Below are positions 37,501-49,569 of a DNA stretch of 64,000 nt, piece after piece (within the stretch, counting starts at the first letter, position 1; each line of letters starts with the position of its first letter). This DNA is from Klebsormidium nitens (lineage: Eukaryota > Streptophyta > Klebsormidiophyceae > Klebsormidiales > Klebsormidiaceae): positions 187,561 to 251,560 of the forward strand of contig DF237013.1 of NCBI GenBank assembly GCA_000708835.1. The letters are read 5' to 3'. Below the pieces are notes generated by a model, which was not told where the DNA came from, made no database searches, and saw only the letters and a list, made by a program, of their open reading frames with translations. The position numbers and the translations under genes are program-made.

Positions 37501-40500
37501 TTTTTTGCTGGTTTTTTCTGGTATGGAAGGAGCCGAAGCTAAGTCGGGAGCGCTTACTGGTTGGATATCGCCAAAGCCGAGGCGGAATCCTTACGGTTGT
37601 TCTATCGACGCTCCGTGTCGTGTTCTATCGACGCTCCTTGTCTGAGTATCTTTATTCTAATGATCCAGAAGCGGACGTACTTCGATAAGACGCATCACAG
37701 GTGGGAAACTTTGGAAGCAGATGAGCCTGATTTGAGTTACTGGTGTCTTCATCTTGAGCGAACATTGACAGCCGAAAGATCAATGCCTTGGAAGGCAATG
37801 TGCGTGGTGAAATGGAGGATCCCGGTTCGCGCTCTCTTTCCTCAAAACGAAGTCGGACGTTCGGGTGCAGGAAGTCAAGAGGTGCCGCGATCTTTGTACT
37901 TCCTGGTGCTTGTCTTTTTTCTTGCGAGAAGCGAACTCAAAAAATCGTGGACTGATTAGGCGTAGGTTAGAGTCGTCTATCGTTTCTTTAATAAGTATGC
38001 TAGGCTGTTCTGACGCCGTCCACTCTCTTCGTTAAGGTCTGCTTTTCGGAACCTGTCTGGGCAGTGGCCGTGACGGGAGGTTGCCTACATTCCCTCGTGC
38101 CCGTCCCGCCTCCCAATCTGCTCTTCACTTTTGCCCTTTTCTTTCTTGTTTTCAAGCACATGAGTTTTGCATCTGAGAGCCGGTGATTGATGACGTGGCA
38201 GCTTTACGTTTGCTCAGCTTATGTGATCGTACTTCACAATGACAATGATTTGTACCTTGAAAGTATTCGTGCTGGCTTGTTTGAAGTCCCAATATAAGCG
38301 GCCGTGAAGTCGCCTCTCGCTTCCCTTGCCATTCTAGGGAAGGGTCAGGACTAGCGCGTGCTGATACCTCGTGTAATCTCCGGTCAGGAAGTTTCCGGCA
38401 TTCCTTAGTAACTGGGGACTTTCGTAAGGCGACACTTGGTTTCCCGGATCGTCCCTATACTTCGAGTTCAAAACCAAACCTCTCAAGACACTCACTCCCA
38501 CCTTCTACCACGCTGACCAGACGCCTTTCACATAAAGTCCGCCACTTATTTTCATTCCATCCTTCATGCTTTGGATGCTTTGACCTGCAATGCAGGGACG
38601 CTTGCAGTGCTAGCAGATCCTTCGGCCTCGAAGCAAGGAAATTCTTTCCTGCTATTGCCTTCGTGTTTGGATTGTTGGCGAATCACTTTGGACGCTGTAC
38701 TTCGACCCAGGTTGTGGTCTCGCTAGATGTTGCAGAATCGGAAGTGCTCATGTCATCCAAGTTGTAGAAGACTGTATTATGGCACGTCTGTTGGGTTCCT
38801 TTTTGTTTGACGACGGTCGGCCACCGTCGCAAGTCGCTTGCGCTTTCTCTTCCATGAAGAATCTACCTCAGTCATTCTGATGCCTTAAGTAGGTTTTACC
38901 CTTGATAAGTGGGAAAGGCGAAACGACGACAACATAAGCGCGAGTTTGGAAGTCCGCGCAGGAGGCTCGCCATCAGCCATTGTTTTGGTCGCTCTTTTCG
39001 CGTCTTTATTTGAATCTCTTGCGCGGCTGGTTGCGAGAGGACCAGCGGCTCAAAGCTCAAAGCGAATTGCGTAAAGCAGGTGCTGCTGAATGGAAAAAGC
39101 ACGTTGCACCGCTTCCGAAGTTGTTCACATAGGCTTCAAAGCGACATGTGTTAATGTTACGCAATCCCGCTTAGTGATTATGCCACCGGGCAAGTTCAAG
39201 ATTTTCAGCAGCCAATTGGAATGTTAGTTTGCTTTGTTGCGACCTGAGTACTCACCTTTAGCTTATTTTTGTACGAGCCCAAAGCGGGGTCGGTAAATGG
39301 ACTCGGTCCCAAGAGATGTGCATCTCGGGGTATGTCCAAGTCACAAGCCCTGACCATGCGCATAGCATCAACTCTGGAGACATTTTGCGGAAGCTCTGTC
39401 TTGTTTGTATTGTGGGTTGCACGCTCCTGTGCCAAGGTTTGGGTCTCTTTGTTGATTAGGAGTGGGATCTGTGGCGTTTACAGTCTGCTTCAACCGCTGT
39501 AGCAAACGCTTATTGTTTGCTGTGGAAACTTCGAAAAGAGTGCTGCGACTCGAGAGCAGTCGGCCATGATAACGCTGCCAATGAGGGACTCCGCCCCTGT
39601 CAGTAGTCAGCTTTCTTGCCTGATGCCCTCAAGACCATTGCACGATAATGAGCAGGGTTCCGTCGTTTCTGCCTGGAGTTTTCTGAATTCCTCATTATCC
39701 GCTAATACGCCCAGCTTTTGTTGTTGCTTCAAAAGTACTTGACTTGCAGCCATGATATAGAAGCACGGAAACGAGCACGTTCGCTCATTTCTGTTTTGGT
39801 CTAAATTGATGCTGGCAACTTTTTTCATTTCTCGAAGGATCTTTGTTGGATGCTTAGATGGTCCTCTCTCATCTTCTCATGTCGCCGGAACCGAGATGCG
39901 GCATTATTCTTTCGGACGGCTTCCAAGCGTCCCTTTTCTTTCTTATTGTCACCATCGCGATTCAGTTGTCCGGCTTAATTGCCCCTCTCCCCTTCCTGCA
40001 TTCACACCTGTTGTCCCCTTTCTTCCAGGATCGTCGAGTACCTCGCTGTCCGGAAGCTCAAGAACGACGCCAGGGGTCCCGTCCTCTGCTTCGTGGGCCC
40101 CCCCGGAGTGGGCAAAACCAGCCTCGCGAGCTCCATCGCCACTGCGCTAGACCGCAAGTTCATCCGCGTATCCCTTGGGGGGGTCCGGGATGAAGCCGAC
40201 ATTCGGGGGCACCGACGGACGTACATCGGAAGCATGCCGGGCCGGATCATCGAGGGGATCAAAGTAGGGCGTCAGCCTTTTCCGTTCCTTCTTGTCTCTT
40301 CGCTTGTGCTTCTGGTCTGAAATTGCCGGATTGCTGTGCTTTGCGAGCTGGCAGGCAGAGAGCAACTCGCGTTCGTCTTCTCGTCCCAAGTCATGTCTGG
40401 TGGCCTTTTCAAATCTAAGAGTATCCTGCTTCCGGCAGAGGGCGCCGTGAATCACCCGGTAATTTTCTTGAACGAGATCGACCGAGACGGGGCAATCGAG

Positions 40501-43500
40501 GACTTTCCAACCAGAGGCAATATCTACAACCCTCCATTGAAACCTTAAGAACGCCTGATCTAAAGATTGCCTTACTTTCCAGAGGGCGGGTGTGAACAAC
40601 CCGGTCATCCCTCCTTGCCAAGATCGACAGAACGGGGCAGTCAAGACTTTCTCTAACCTTCTCTAAGCGGATGTGCCAGCGCTTTCCACAGTCCTACAAC
40701 TTTCTACGAAGACTGAACATCCCTTCAGATTCAATAGTGCTTATGTCTTTTAAGAGGCCGGTGTAAAGAGTCCAAGCATTTTACTCGACAAGATCGACAG
40801 ACGGGGCAAAGGTAGCTTCTTGTAGGTACTTCAAATCGGGTGTGCCAGCGCCTTTTACAGTCCTTCGACTCCTACGGATCCTCAGAATGTCGCCGATTCT
40901 TAGCCATAAGCGTGTTTTGCTTTTTGTCAGAGGGCGGGCGTGAACAACCCGGTCATCTTACTGGACGAGATCGACAAGACGGGCCACGACGTGCGGGGAG
41001 ACCCTGGCGCCGCGTTACTGGAGGTCCTCGACCCGGAGCAAAACACGTCGTTTGTGGACCACTATTTGACCATCCCGTTCGACCTGTCGAACGTCGTTTG
41101 GGTGGCCACCGCCAACCGCGTGGCGCCAATCCAGCCGCCGCTGCTGGACAGGTGAGCCGACGGCATTGTCCCAGACTTGGTATGATCCCTGCTTTTGTCT
41201 TCGCGTTCAGTAGACTTGTTTTCAACTGAACAGGACCTCAGCCCACGCAATCGCTCCTGGCTTCTCGCATGACAAAAAAGAGTTCGAGTACGCACCCCTC
41301 GAGCCCGACCTTTTGAATTGCTCAATAACACTGGATCCATTTGTTATGTTTTCAGGATGGAGTTGATTGAGTTACCAGGGTACACTCCGGAGGAGAAGCA
41401 GCACATCGCCACGCGGCACCTCATTCCCCGCCAGCTGGAGGAACACGGGATGAACAAGCACCAGCTCAAAATACCCGATGTGAGGCACAACTCACCTTTC
41501 TGTTTTGCTTCCTTCCTCTCTTCTCTTCTTCCTTGTTCACCCCCTCTTTTGTTCTCCTCGGTTCTTTCGATTGCTGTACGCTCGGGCTGTCAGGCGCCAC
41601 CGTCCCTCCATGAAACTCCGAAGACCATCGTTTCAGCTTCAGTCTGCCTCGTCTTTCTCCGCTGATGTCACCCTCCTACCGCGCCATGGCCACGTCAATC
41701 CTGGGTTAAAAACTTGGTCACGTTACATACTTTAAGATTTGCTGTGAGCTGAGCTGGACTGTCGCAGCATGGCAGAGATAATCTTGTGGCATGTGCCAGT
41801 CCATCTGCCCACAGCCATACGCTTCCTGACAAGTCTCCTTAAAAGTTAAAAGAGAGCAGGAACGGGACAACAAAGAATTGCATAAGAGACACGAGTATTA
41901 CCCTGGAAGGCCTTTTAGCGACTTCGTGAAAATGCTGTCAGCGCTTCTTGTCGCGGAGATGGTACTAGCGGTTCCTTTGGATAGGGTCGGCAAGCGAGTC
42001 AACTCAGCTTTCCTACCAGAAATGAAACCAGCTTTTTCGGTCTTCATTCGCTTGGATAAATCGACCGGTTTGAAAAGGGGTGCATCAAGCCGTGTTTCTG
42101 ATGATCAAACGGTCGTCCTTCTTTGCAGGACATGGTCGCATTCGTGATCCAAAAGTACACCCGCGAGGCGGGCGTCCGAAACCTGTCGAAACAGCTGGCG
42201 GCGCTCTGTCGATCTGCGGCGGTCGAGGTGAGCTCGGTCGGTTGAAGTGGACTTTTTTGCATTGCTGTGCAACGTCAATTTCAGGATATTCTTACCGGTA
42301 GGAGCGACCGGCCCCTTTTTTGCACGCAAAATTTCGTTGGCTTTCTATTCGCTAGGCGTAATTGCCTCCTCCTTAACACTCGAAAGCGTTGATAAATGTC
42401 TGACTAAAGAAGTCACCGCCCCCTTATCTGCACGTGGAAACGAGGGTTCGACAGCCGCACGCAATGCACGCAAGCCGCACGCAATGCACGCAATCCATCC
42501 AGGTGCTCTCTCTTTGCAATTTTCCAAGTATTTAGACGTTGTGTTAACTCGGACGCCTGTGGCGAGACGATTCTGGACAATCTCTTGCGTCTTTGGACAC
42601 GGGGCCCCTGTCCATTGGAAACCGGTAACGTAAGTTTTGCTCAAACTTCATCGTATGCCTGCTACATCACATGTGGTTTTGCTCAATAGGTTTTGATCAT
42701 ATAAACACAACATCATGTTTGTCATAAATGTATGTGTATGTTTCATTCCAGGTGGCGAAGCACCAGTCGGAGGTGGCTGTGCAGAGCAAGGCGCTGAATT
42801 CGCCGATGGGCGCCATTGCGTCAATGGGCGACCAATTAGAGGTCGAGATGGAACTAGAGGCGGACGTTTCCGGGGCAACACATGCGCGCGCGCGCCGGTG
42901 GGAGACGATCCAGGTTGACGAGGAACTAGTGGAGCGAGTTTTGGGGGTGAGTGCCTCGGAACGGGTTACACACCGTCTACTGCTTTTGAGAGCACGGTCT
43001 GGGCTGAGTATGAAGCGAGAATTTGTGTGGAGTAGGTTCGAAATTCCGTGGCCAGTGCAGAGTCCGTCAACCTGACATCTGCATCGCTGAGTCGAACCAC
43101 ACAGATTCTGCTCCAGACTGTCCCTTTACCTGGAGCGTCTTGTGACCGCCCCATCGTACGATGGTCTTGAACCATTCTAAACGCAGTCCTAAAGCAGTGT
43201 TTCGTATCAAATCGACCAGCCTAAGAACAAACTTCTTCCCCGTCCCCTCATTTCAGCCGCCGCGCTTCGATGGCAAGGAGGCCTCGGAGCGGGTCGCCAC
43301 TCCGGGGGTGGTAATGGGCCTGGTGTGGACTGCGGTCGGGGGGGAGGTCCAGTTCGTGGAGGCGACCGCGATGGCCGGCAAGGGCGAGCTGCACCTCACG
43401 GGGCAGCTGGGTGACGTCATCAAGGAGTCGGCGCAGATTGCGCTGACCTGGGTGAGTCTGAGTTCGGCAGCGTAAATTGTCTGAAAGATTTGGTTTCGCT

Positions 43501-45290
43501 TGCCAGTCGATCCGGAGGATTGGCTTTGTTGAAGCGATGTTTACTGGTAGCCGTTAAATATTTCGCTTTGGAAGATGCAATGTCAACTTGACAGGGCTAT
43601 GAGTCCCGGTTTGCTTGCGGTTTTGTCGATTCGGAGCAGGATGCAAGGACGTTTGCAACTTTTGCGTGTAGCAAGGTTTCCTGGAAAATGACGATGTCAC
43701 GTCCTCGTGGGCCACTTCAGGAAAGTAGGAAGTAAGTTGGGCTGATCAGGCCATGTGCATCATGGCATGTAGTATTGCACAGCGTTATTGGTCAAAAGTG
43801 ATTTCCCCCGTGACCGGTTTAGAACCAAGCTCCGCAGCTCCTGTCTCATTCGAAATTTGTATGTGCGGTTTGGTTTCTGTGATCCACAAGCGACGGGCCT
43901 GAAGAATCGATAGTCCATTCGTAAAAAAGTTGGACATGCTATTGCCATAGAATTTTGCGGTTGTCGCGACCTGCAACGTCGCCGATCTGCCCATATGCGA
44001 CAAAATCCACGTCTGGATAAGCTGTAAGATAGCTTCTCGGCAACCGAAATTCTATGAGTTTATCCTGTTCTGAAGCAAAAGCACCGTGCCTTTGTTCGCA
44101 GGTGCGTGCGCGCGCGCAAGAGTTGAACCTGCACGGCAAGCGCGCGGACGGCAGTCTGGTGGAGGGCCTGGACGTCCACATTCACTTCCCCGCAGGGGCA
44201 GTGCCCAAGGACGGGCCCAGTGCCGGGGTTACGATGGCGACAGCGCTAGTCTCGTTGCTTAGGTAAGGGTCGTGTGAGGGTCACCCAAAGCATGCCACTT
44301 GTGGTGGGACCGTTAAGCATAGTGCTAAGGAACGAGTCGCCGCAAGTGTCCCTGTTATTTTGGCGACAGCGCTCGTCTCTGCACTTAGATGAGAGTCAAA
44401 TCTGAGTGTGTCTGAAATGATCGGCGGCCACGTTCTATTGAGACCCTGTGAGGGTCGCCACTAGTGTACCCAATGGACCCGTTTGATTGCGATGTCAAAC
44501 AATCTGCTTGGCTCTGAGGAAATGGAAAGCAATGCCTTCCGGATATGAAAACGGACCTTGATGGCTCTTCAAAGAAGAAGCCTCCAGTTTGTTGTGGTCA
44601 CAAATGTGTTTGAAGGTCAACTAATGGGTCAGGGAATATGCTGTTTGGTTTGTGTCACGGCTGCTTGTAAGCAAGGCCCAACGTTTTATTGTTCTCGTTG
44701 CGTCCTCAACCGTGTCACATTTCATTATTACTGAGTCGCGTCCAGGGAAGCCAGTCCAGCTTGGAGTCGACGGCTAGCCAATGCTCCTTAGAAAGTGGAA
44801 GCTGCGAGACAGCCTTGTTTCTCAGGAAACGTCTCACGGGCGTCCTTTCGTATGGAGAACGCAAGTGTTTAGCACAAGTACAGGGAGATGTCGAGAAGAA
44901 GGCAGCGAGCAGAAGCATCCAGATGGCGTTCGAAAATATCGGGAACGTCAAAGCAGCAGGCCCCCGACGCCGTTTCTGCGGCGGACGTGTTGCAGCGGAG
45001 CCGCAGACACGCTGAAGCAGAAGCGCCTCTATCGGCTACAAACTTAGAGCGCTTCAAAGGCTCCTTCGACTTGTCTTTGCAGCGGGCGTTGCCTGCGGGC
45101 CGACACGGCCATGACCGGCGAGGTGACGCTGCGAGGGCTGGTGCTCCCGGTTGGGGGGGTAAAAGACAAGGTGCTGGCAGCCCACCGGATGGGGGTGAAG
45201 CGGGTAATCCTTCCGGAGCGGAACGTGAAGGACCTGAAGGAGGTGCCCGAGAACGTGTTGAAGGAATTGGAGGTGAGGACGGCAGTGTGA
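31524..45290 (+). CDS. LON2: Lon protease homologue 2, peroxisomal type
   Basis: ATP-dependent serine protease and chaperone of the peroxisomal matrix. Fifteen exons: 31524-31639, 32776-32989, 33801-33996, 34574-34665, 35425-35601, 36185-36382, 37273-37469, 40029-40263, 40931-41151, 41356-41479, 42129-42227, 42752-42946, 43257-43451, 44102-44262, 45083-45272. All are GT-AG and in phase, giving 870 residues. The N-terminal Lon domain begins [12 protein letters not shown]. Walker A is GPPGVGKT (residues 420-427), Walker B ILLDE (484-488), followed by the arginine-rich DPEQN and ATANRV motifs. In the protease domain the catalytic Ser793 lies in KDGPSAGVT and Lys834 in VGGVKDK. Closest by eye to plant LON2 proteins of about 890 residues. 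The C-terminus is unresolved: reading on past 45272 gives VRTAV and a stop at 45288-45290, about 20 residues short of LON2. I find no final exon with a peroxisomal SKL-like tripeptide. The 2.6 kb intron 7 is unusually long. Confidence 0.95.
36490..36625 (+). repeat. Decayed copy of LON2 exon 6 3' edge
   Basis: The stretch around GAAGTCGCTCGGAGCGGCC and GCCGCACGCACAGGTG mirrors the exon 6 end (36340-36382) and its donor. The following intron (TCGCTGGGA, GGCTT.GAGGGCGGCA) is also copied. Unit about 150 bp. Confidence 0.85.
36853..37170 (+). repeat. Three decayed copies of LON2 exon 7 5' edge
   Basis: Copies at about 36853-36897, 37012-37063 and 37118-37170 match the start of exon 7 (37273-, [15 protein letters not shown]). 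Similarity rises toward the true exon. The nearest copy keeps its CTGCAG acceptor and most codons, but a small deletion shifts the frame after about 11 residues. The older copies have lost the acceptor or the frame. Confidence 0.9.
37470..40028 (+). other. 2.6 kb LON2 intron 7
   Basis: By far the longest intron of the gene. I see no coding sequence on either strand that I can support and no transposon ends. A short tandem repeat of TCTATCGACGCTCC lies near 37600-37640. Confidence 0.6.
40428..40811 (+). repeat. Three decayed copies of LON2 exon 9 5' edge (Walker B region)
   Basis: Copies at about 40428-40502, 40573-40645 and 40745-40811 match the exon 9 start at 40931 ([18 protein letters not shown]). 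The last two copies share flanking intron words (TGTGCCAGCGC, ACAGTCCT) with each other, giving a unit near 170 bp. Each copy carries indels or stops. Confidence 0.9.
42454..42493 (+). repeat. 20 bp perfect tandem duplication
   Basis: GCCGCACGCAATGCACGCAA occurs twice in direct succession inside LON2 intron 11. Confidence 0.9.
44329..44400 (+). repeat. Decayed copy of LON2 exon 14 3' edge
   Basis: GGCGACAGCGCTCGTCTCTG and the following CTTAGATGAG mirror the exon 14 end (44215-44262) and its donor. The later GAGGGTCGCC near 44450 matches intron sequence after the real donor. The donor in the copy is lost. Confidence 0.75.
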
Positions 45291-47733
45291 ATAAGAGTAA
45301 CGAAAATGGATGAAGCTTTGAAAATGGGAAAGGGTGCAGAGCGGACCAATCAGATTATTCTTTCTGTCGTGGTGTTCTGGTGGCGGCAGCTTGCCAGAAC
45401 GACTCTCCTCTAATGCTCAGCTACCGAATGGTTTTCACAGTCCAGGGGCTGAACACAGCCGTATGAACGCAGCACGTATGGCCTGAACAGAACCCGGTTA
45501 TTACCTTCCAATGGCGTGATTCTTGACAATGATCATCAAGCTCGTAGCCTTACTCTTCCAAAAAGCCTGTGTGGAGACTCCTGTTGGCTGACCAGGATTG
45601 AGTCGTTTGAATACATCACCCACCAAAACCCTCCCTTTATTTGCGGCCTACTATAAGTGGTTCGGGTTGTTTGGGGCCCCTTAGCTTCTTAGAGACGTCG
45701 GGCTTGAAGATTTCGCGGAAGTTTGGGACTGCTTGTCTAACAAAAACACGTCGTAAGGCTCGATACGTGGGCAGGCCGAGTGCCATCGCAGTGATACTTC
45801 TTTGATTTTCGTAGATCTGCCCGGCACTTCGCATGGAGGACGTTTTGACGCACGCATTTGAAGGTGGGTATAGTCTGAGCCCCACAAGTAGGTTGTAGGA
45901 GAATGCAACTTTGAATGATCAAGTAAACTAAGTTGAAACGTGGTCACATGTAGGAGAGACCACATCCAATACGGAGACATACTGTAGATTTTAGACGGCA
46001 GAGAGAAGGTAAGGTCATTGCAAAACTGAGGGTCTCTTCGAACCCAAAAAAAGTACATTGTGCGGTCCTCCGTTCCATGTTACTGGGTAGATTGATTAGA
46101 AATGAAAGGTTCATGTGGTCAATGAACACATCACCGCCTTACGTGTTTACGTCTCAAACATAACATGGTTGACGGCCCAACATCCATGTCTTTAATTACC
46201 TTTAGACAATGATCCAATCAATCTGAACTACCGGTATGCAGTCAGGATGGATTGCAACGAGTTCAACTCGCCGCTGCACCTCGCTTCTTCGTGGACAACA
46301 GAGACAATGTGCATCTTAGAGGACCGGAAAAAATCGACTATGCATTGAGATGATATGCAAAAATAGATCGTACTGTGTCCATCCGGCGGCCGTCGACTAA
46401 TCGAGGTACAACGAAGACGACATTGAATTGGATCATGAGGTAGCTACCGCGTGCCTTTGCTCCTTAATTGCAAAATGATTGCTTGTAAAATTGAATGCTG
46501 TCATTGCTGTGTCACCTAGCTCCGAGTCCGCGTCTGGCCGTCCGATGACAATATGAACGGACAAAGCCAACAGACAAAGCCAACAGAGAGGAATCATGCA
46601 ATATATAAGACCATGATGCAAAATTCTTTCTGTCTCTCGTATTGCGACGGGACATGAGAGAACCGTTCCAGACCTCATGTCCTCAAGCAACAAGAGGGAA
46701 AAGCATGAATAAGGGCCATTGATTGATTGAATTAAGCCATTCTTGTGACGTGCAAAGCATCTTTTCTCGGCTATTGAATTGCTCCATCCAATATGCAGAA
46801 GGATGATTAAGTTTGCATCCGACTATTGAATGCACGACATGTTCTGTTGAACAAAACTTCAGAGCTTGACGATACTAATACTTGGCCTTCTTCGAGCTCT
46901 TCTTATCACATGTAGCTTGTAAATGTCCATGTTATATGCATCTATGGTAAGTCTCTAGCGTCTAGTATCCTCGGCCGGGTTGACCTATGCTCAGCCATCG
47001 AGACAGATCTCGTGACTACCTGCAACCTACTGCCAATAAAGGAGCCTGTTTCTGCTTCGTTTGGATCTGGACCGGGCAGCTGTAGGCTCAGGGGCGCTTT
47101 CCGCTTTCCGTACGTCGCCATAAAACCTACCGTGATGTTAGGTATAGTTGTTGAGGGCCGCCGGGCCAGCGTCGCACTGGCACCCGGCCAACTAGCTGTC
47201 GAAAATAGGCCGGTAGGATTGTCGTAGATAGGTAGGTCTCAATTTCATAGGGCATGTTGGCGAAGAGAGCACTCGCGGGACGGGGACTCGAGGGTTTGTT
47301 TGGGGGTAAGGGTGGAGACGAGTGCGGAGCCTGTGTCATCACACGGATTCTGAATTCACCTTTGGCCCTGAGTTTGTTCTTGCCCTCCGAGCACTGTCTC
47401 TTGATTCGGAATGATGCGCTTTGTCAACATGACTTCGTAAATTCGACAAGTAAATTGGTACTATGGTAGTAGCCGGCAGGCACCGGCGGTGCAACGCTGT
47501 CCCATATTGGCTCGCCTCTTCCTCTTAGGAAGAGAGGAACCATAGGGATCGGCGTTTCGGCCACTGTACGACGCCGCGGGGCGGGCCTTGCCGTTCGACC
47601 TGCTTGGGTTGGCTGTGTTCGACGATAAAACGTACAGTCTGGGTCTCTATATTTGACCATATAACGGTGCGAGATTTTCCCTGCGCGGGCGGCGCAGTCA
47701 ACGCTTAAGAATCGAACATTTTGGTCCAAACGC
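45291..47733. other. LON2 3' flank and intergenic DNA
   Basis: The last LON2 residues and 3' UTR may lie in the first few hundred bases. An open frame near 45302-45395 reads TKMDEALKMGK, loosely like the LON C-terminal helix, but is out of phase. Minus-strand 45637-45750 reads VPNFREIFKPDVSKKL and ends in a stop. I do not recognise it. A 13 bp duplication (GACAAAGCCAACA) lies near 46560. No other gene is supported. Confidence 0.45.
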
Positions 47734-48673
47734 NNNNNNNNNNNNNNNNNNNNNNNNNNNNNNNNNNNNNNNNNNNNNNNNNNNNNNNNNNNNNNNNNNN
47801 NNNNNNNNNNNNNNNNNNNNNNNNNNNNNNNNNNNNNNNNNNNNNNNNNNNNNNNNNNNNNNNNNNNNNNNNNNNNNNNNNNNNNNNNNNNNNNNNNNNN
47901 NNNNNNNNNNNNNNNNNNNNNNNNNNNNNNNNNNNNNNNNNNNNNNNNNNNNNNNNNNNNNNNNNNNNNNNNNNNNNNNNNNNNNNNNNNNNNNNNNNNN
48001 NNNNNNNNNNNNNNNNNNNNNNNNNNNNNNNNNNNNNNNNNNNNNNNNNNNNNNNNNNNNNNNNNNNNNNNNNNNNNNNNNNNNNNNNNNNNNNNNNNNN
48101 NNNNNNNNNNNNNNNNNNNNNNNNNNNNNNNNNNNNNNNNNNNNNNNNNNNNNNNNNNNNNNNNNNNNNNNNNNNNNNNNNNNNNNNNNNNNNNNNNNNN
48201 NNNNNNNNNNNNNNNNNNNNNNNNNNNNNNNNNNNNNNNNNNNNNNNNNNNNNNNNNNNNNNNNNNNNNNNNNNNNNNNNNNNNNNNNNNNNNNNNNNNN
48301 NNNNNNNNNNNNNNNNNNNNNNNNNNNNNNNNNNNNNNNNNNNNNNNNNNNNNNNNNNNNNNNNNNNNNNNNNNNNNNNNNNNNNNNNNNNNNNNNNNNN
48401 NNNNNNNNNNNNNNNNNNNNNNNNNNNNNNNNNNNNNNNNNNNNNNNNNNNNNNNNNNNNNNNNNNNNNNNNNNNNNNNNNNNNNNNNNNNNNNNNNNNN
48501 NNNNNNNNNNNNNNNNNNNNNNNNNNNNNNNNNNNNNNNNNNNNNNNNNNNNNNNNNNNNNNNNNNNNNNNNNNNNNNNNNNNNNNNNNNNNNNNNNNNN
48601 NNNNNNNNNNNNNNNNNNNNNNNNNNNNNNNNNNNNNNNNNNNNNNNNNNNNNNNNNNNNNNNNNNNNNNNNN
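47734..48673. other. Assembly gap
   Basis: 940 consecutive N. The gap sits where repeat-rich sequence begins. Any open frame drawn across it is meaningless. Confidence 1.
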
Positions 48674-48769
48674 TAATCGAAGTTGCTTCCGTCATGTCCT
48701 ACGTACTACCGGTACGTACCTAGTACAAAGGTACCGTAGTCTTGCCGTACGGTCCCGAGCAGTGTTTCC

Positions 48770-49250
48770 CCTGCCGGCCCACTCTCTGGTAAAATGGCCG
48801 GCAATGGTCGAACTGGGCCGGCAATGGGGGCCGGCCTCCGGCCCATCCGGCCGGCATTGCGGCGCACGGGCCGGCCTCTTGGGCCGGCAATGAAAGCTCA
48901 CAGCTGGCTCTGTTGCATCGTATCTAGTGTGATAAACGGTCAGGATTTGATAAAATCCTAAGTTTTGGTACCCAGAAAATCCTCCCCCGGGAACTTTTGG
49001 CCAAATTTAGCCCGAAGCTGACCCCTCGGTAGGTCAGGAAGGAAGTTGGTCGATATTTCACATGCGAAAAAGCTAGAGACTTATGAAAGACTAGGAAACT
49101 GGAGCAGATATTGTAAAATTTCAAATTTATGGGGTGCGCGCGCGAAAATTCCATATAATTTGGCGGGACTTGGGCCGGCAATGGCGACCTCGGCCCGGCC
49201 CAACGGGCCGGCAAACTCAGGCCCCGGCCGGCCCGGCGGCCAGCAATCAA
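48770..49250. repeat. GGCCGGCAATG repeat cluster
   Basis: GGCCGGCAATG or close variants occur several times in 48770-48895 and again in 49165-49250, mixed with longer GGCCGGCC stretches. The two clusters bracket about 270 bp of ordinary sequence. Confidence 0.8.
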
Positions 49251-49285
49251 AATAATTAGGGGAAACACTGGTCCCGAGTGCCACA

Positions 49286-49566
49286 CGTAAGTCTACCGTA
49301 GAGACAATCCTAATTCGCACCACCTGGGTGCGAATGTTTATTTTTGAAAGTTTTTTCATTTCGCGGCAGCTTCGACGATTGTATTAAAATTTTCGTTTTT
49401 GCTTATTTCTGGCGTTTTTGCCCTGGTTTTTGCGACTTTTTGGGCTGCCAGGGAATTTACTTTACTTTCGCATTTTCGCACCTAAGTCGAAACTTAGTTT
49501 TTTATTTCTCGCAAGGCCTAAAATTAATTTAGTGCGAATTAGGAATGTCTCTACGGTAGTACTTAC
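49286..49566. mobile_element. MITE-like element with terminal inverted repeats
   Basis: Inverted arms at 49293-49320 and 49532-49559 match in 27 of 28 positions (CTACCGTAGAGAC at the outer end, CTAATTCGCAC at the inner). A further GTAAGT/ACTTAC pair outside them is offset by one base. The core is T-rich with no coding capacity. This is the form of a non-autonomous DNA transposon or long hairpin. No convincing target-site duplication is visible. Confidence 0.7.
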
Positions 49567-49569
49567 CGG

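Noticed and set aside
42345-42650. Short repeats considered as a CRISPR-like array
   Set aside because: Only one 20 bp duplication, no spacers, and the context is a eukaryotic intron.
45680-45830. Candidate last LON2 exon on the plus strand
   Set aside because: There is an acceptor-like CCTTAG, but the peptide that follows does not match any LON C-terminus.
47424-48893. Long open frames on both strands over the gap
   Set aside because: They consist almost wholly of N and carry no information.
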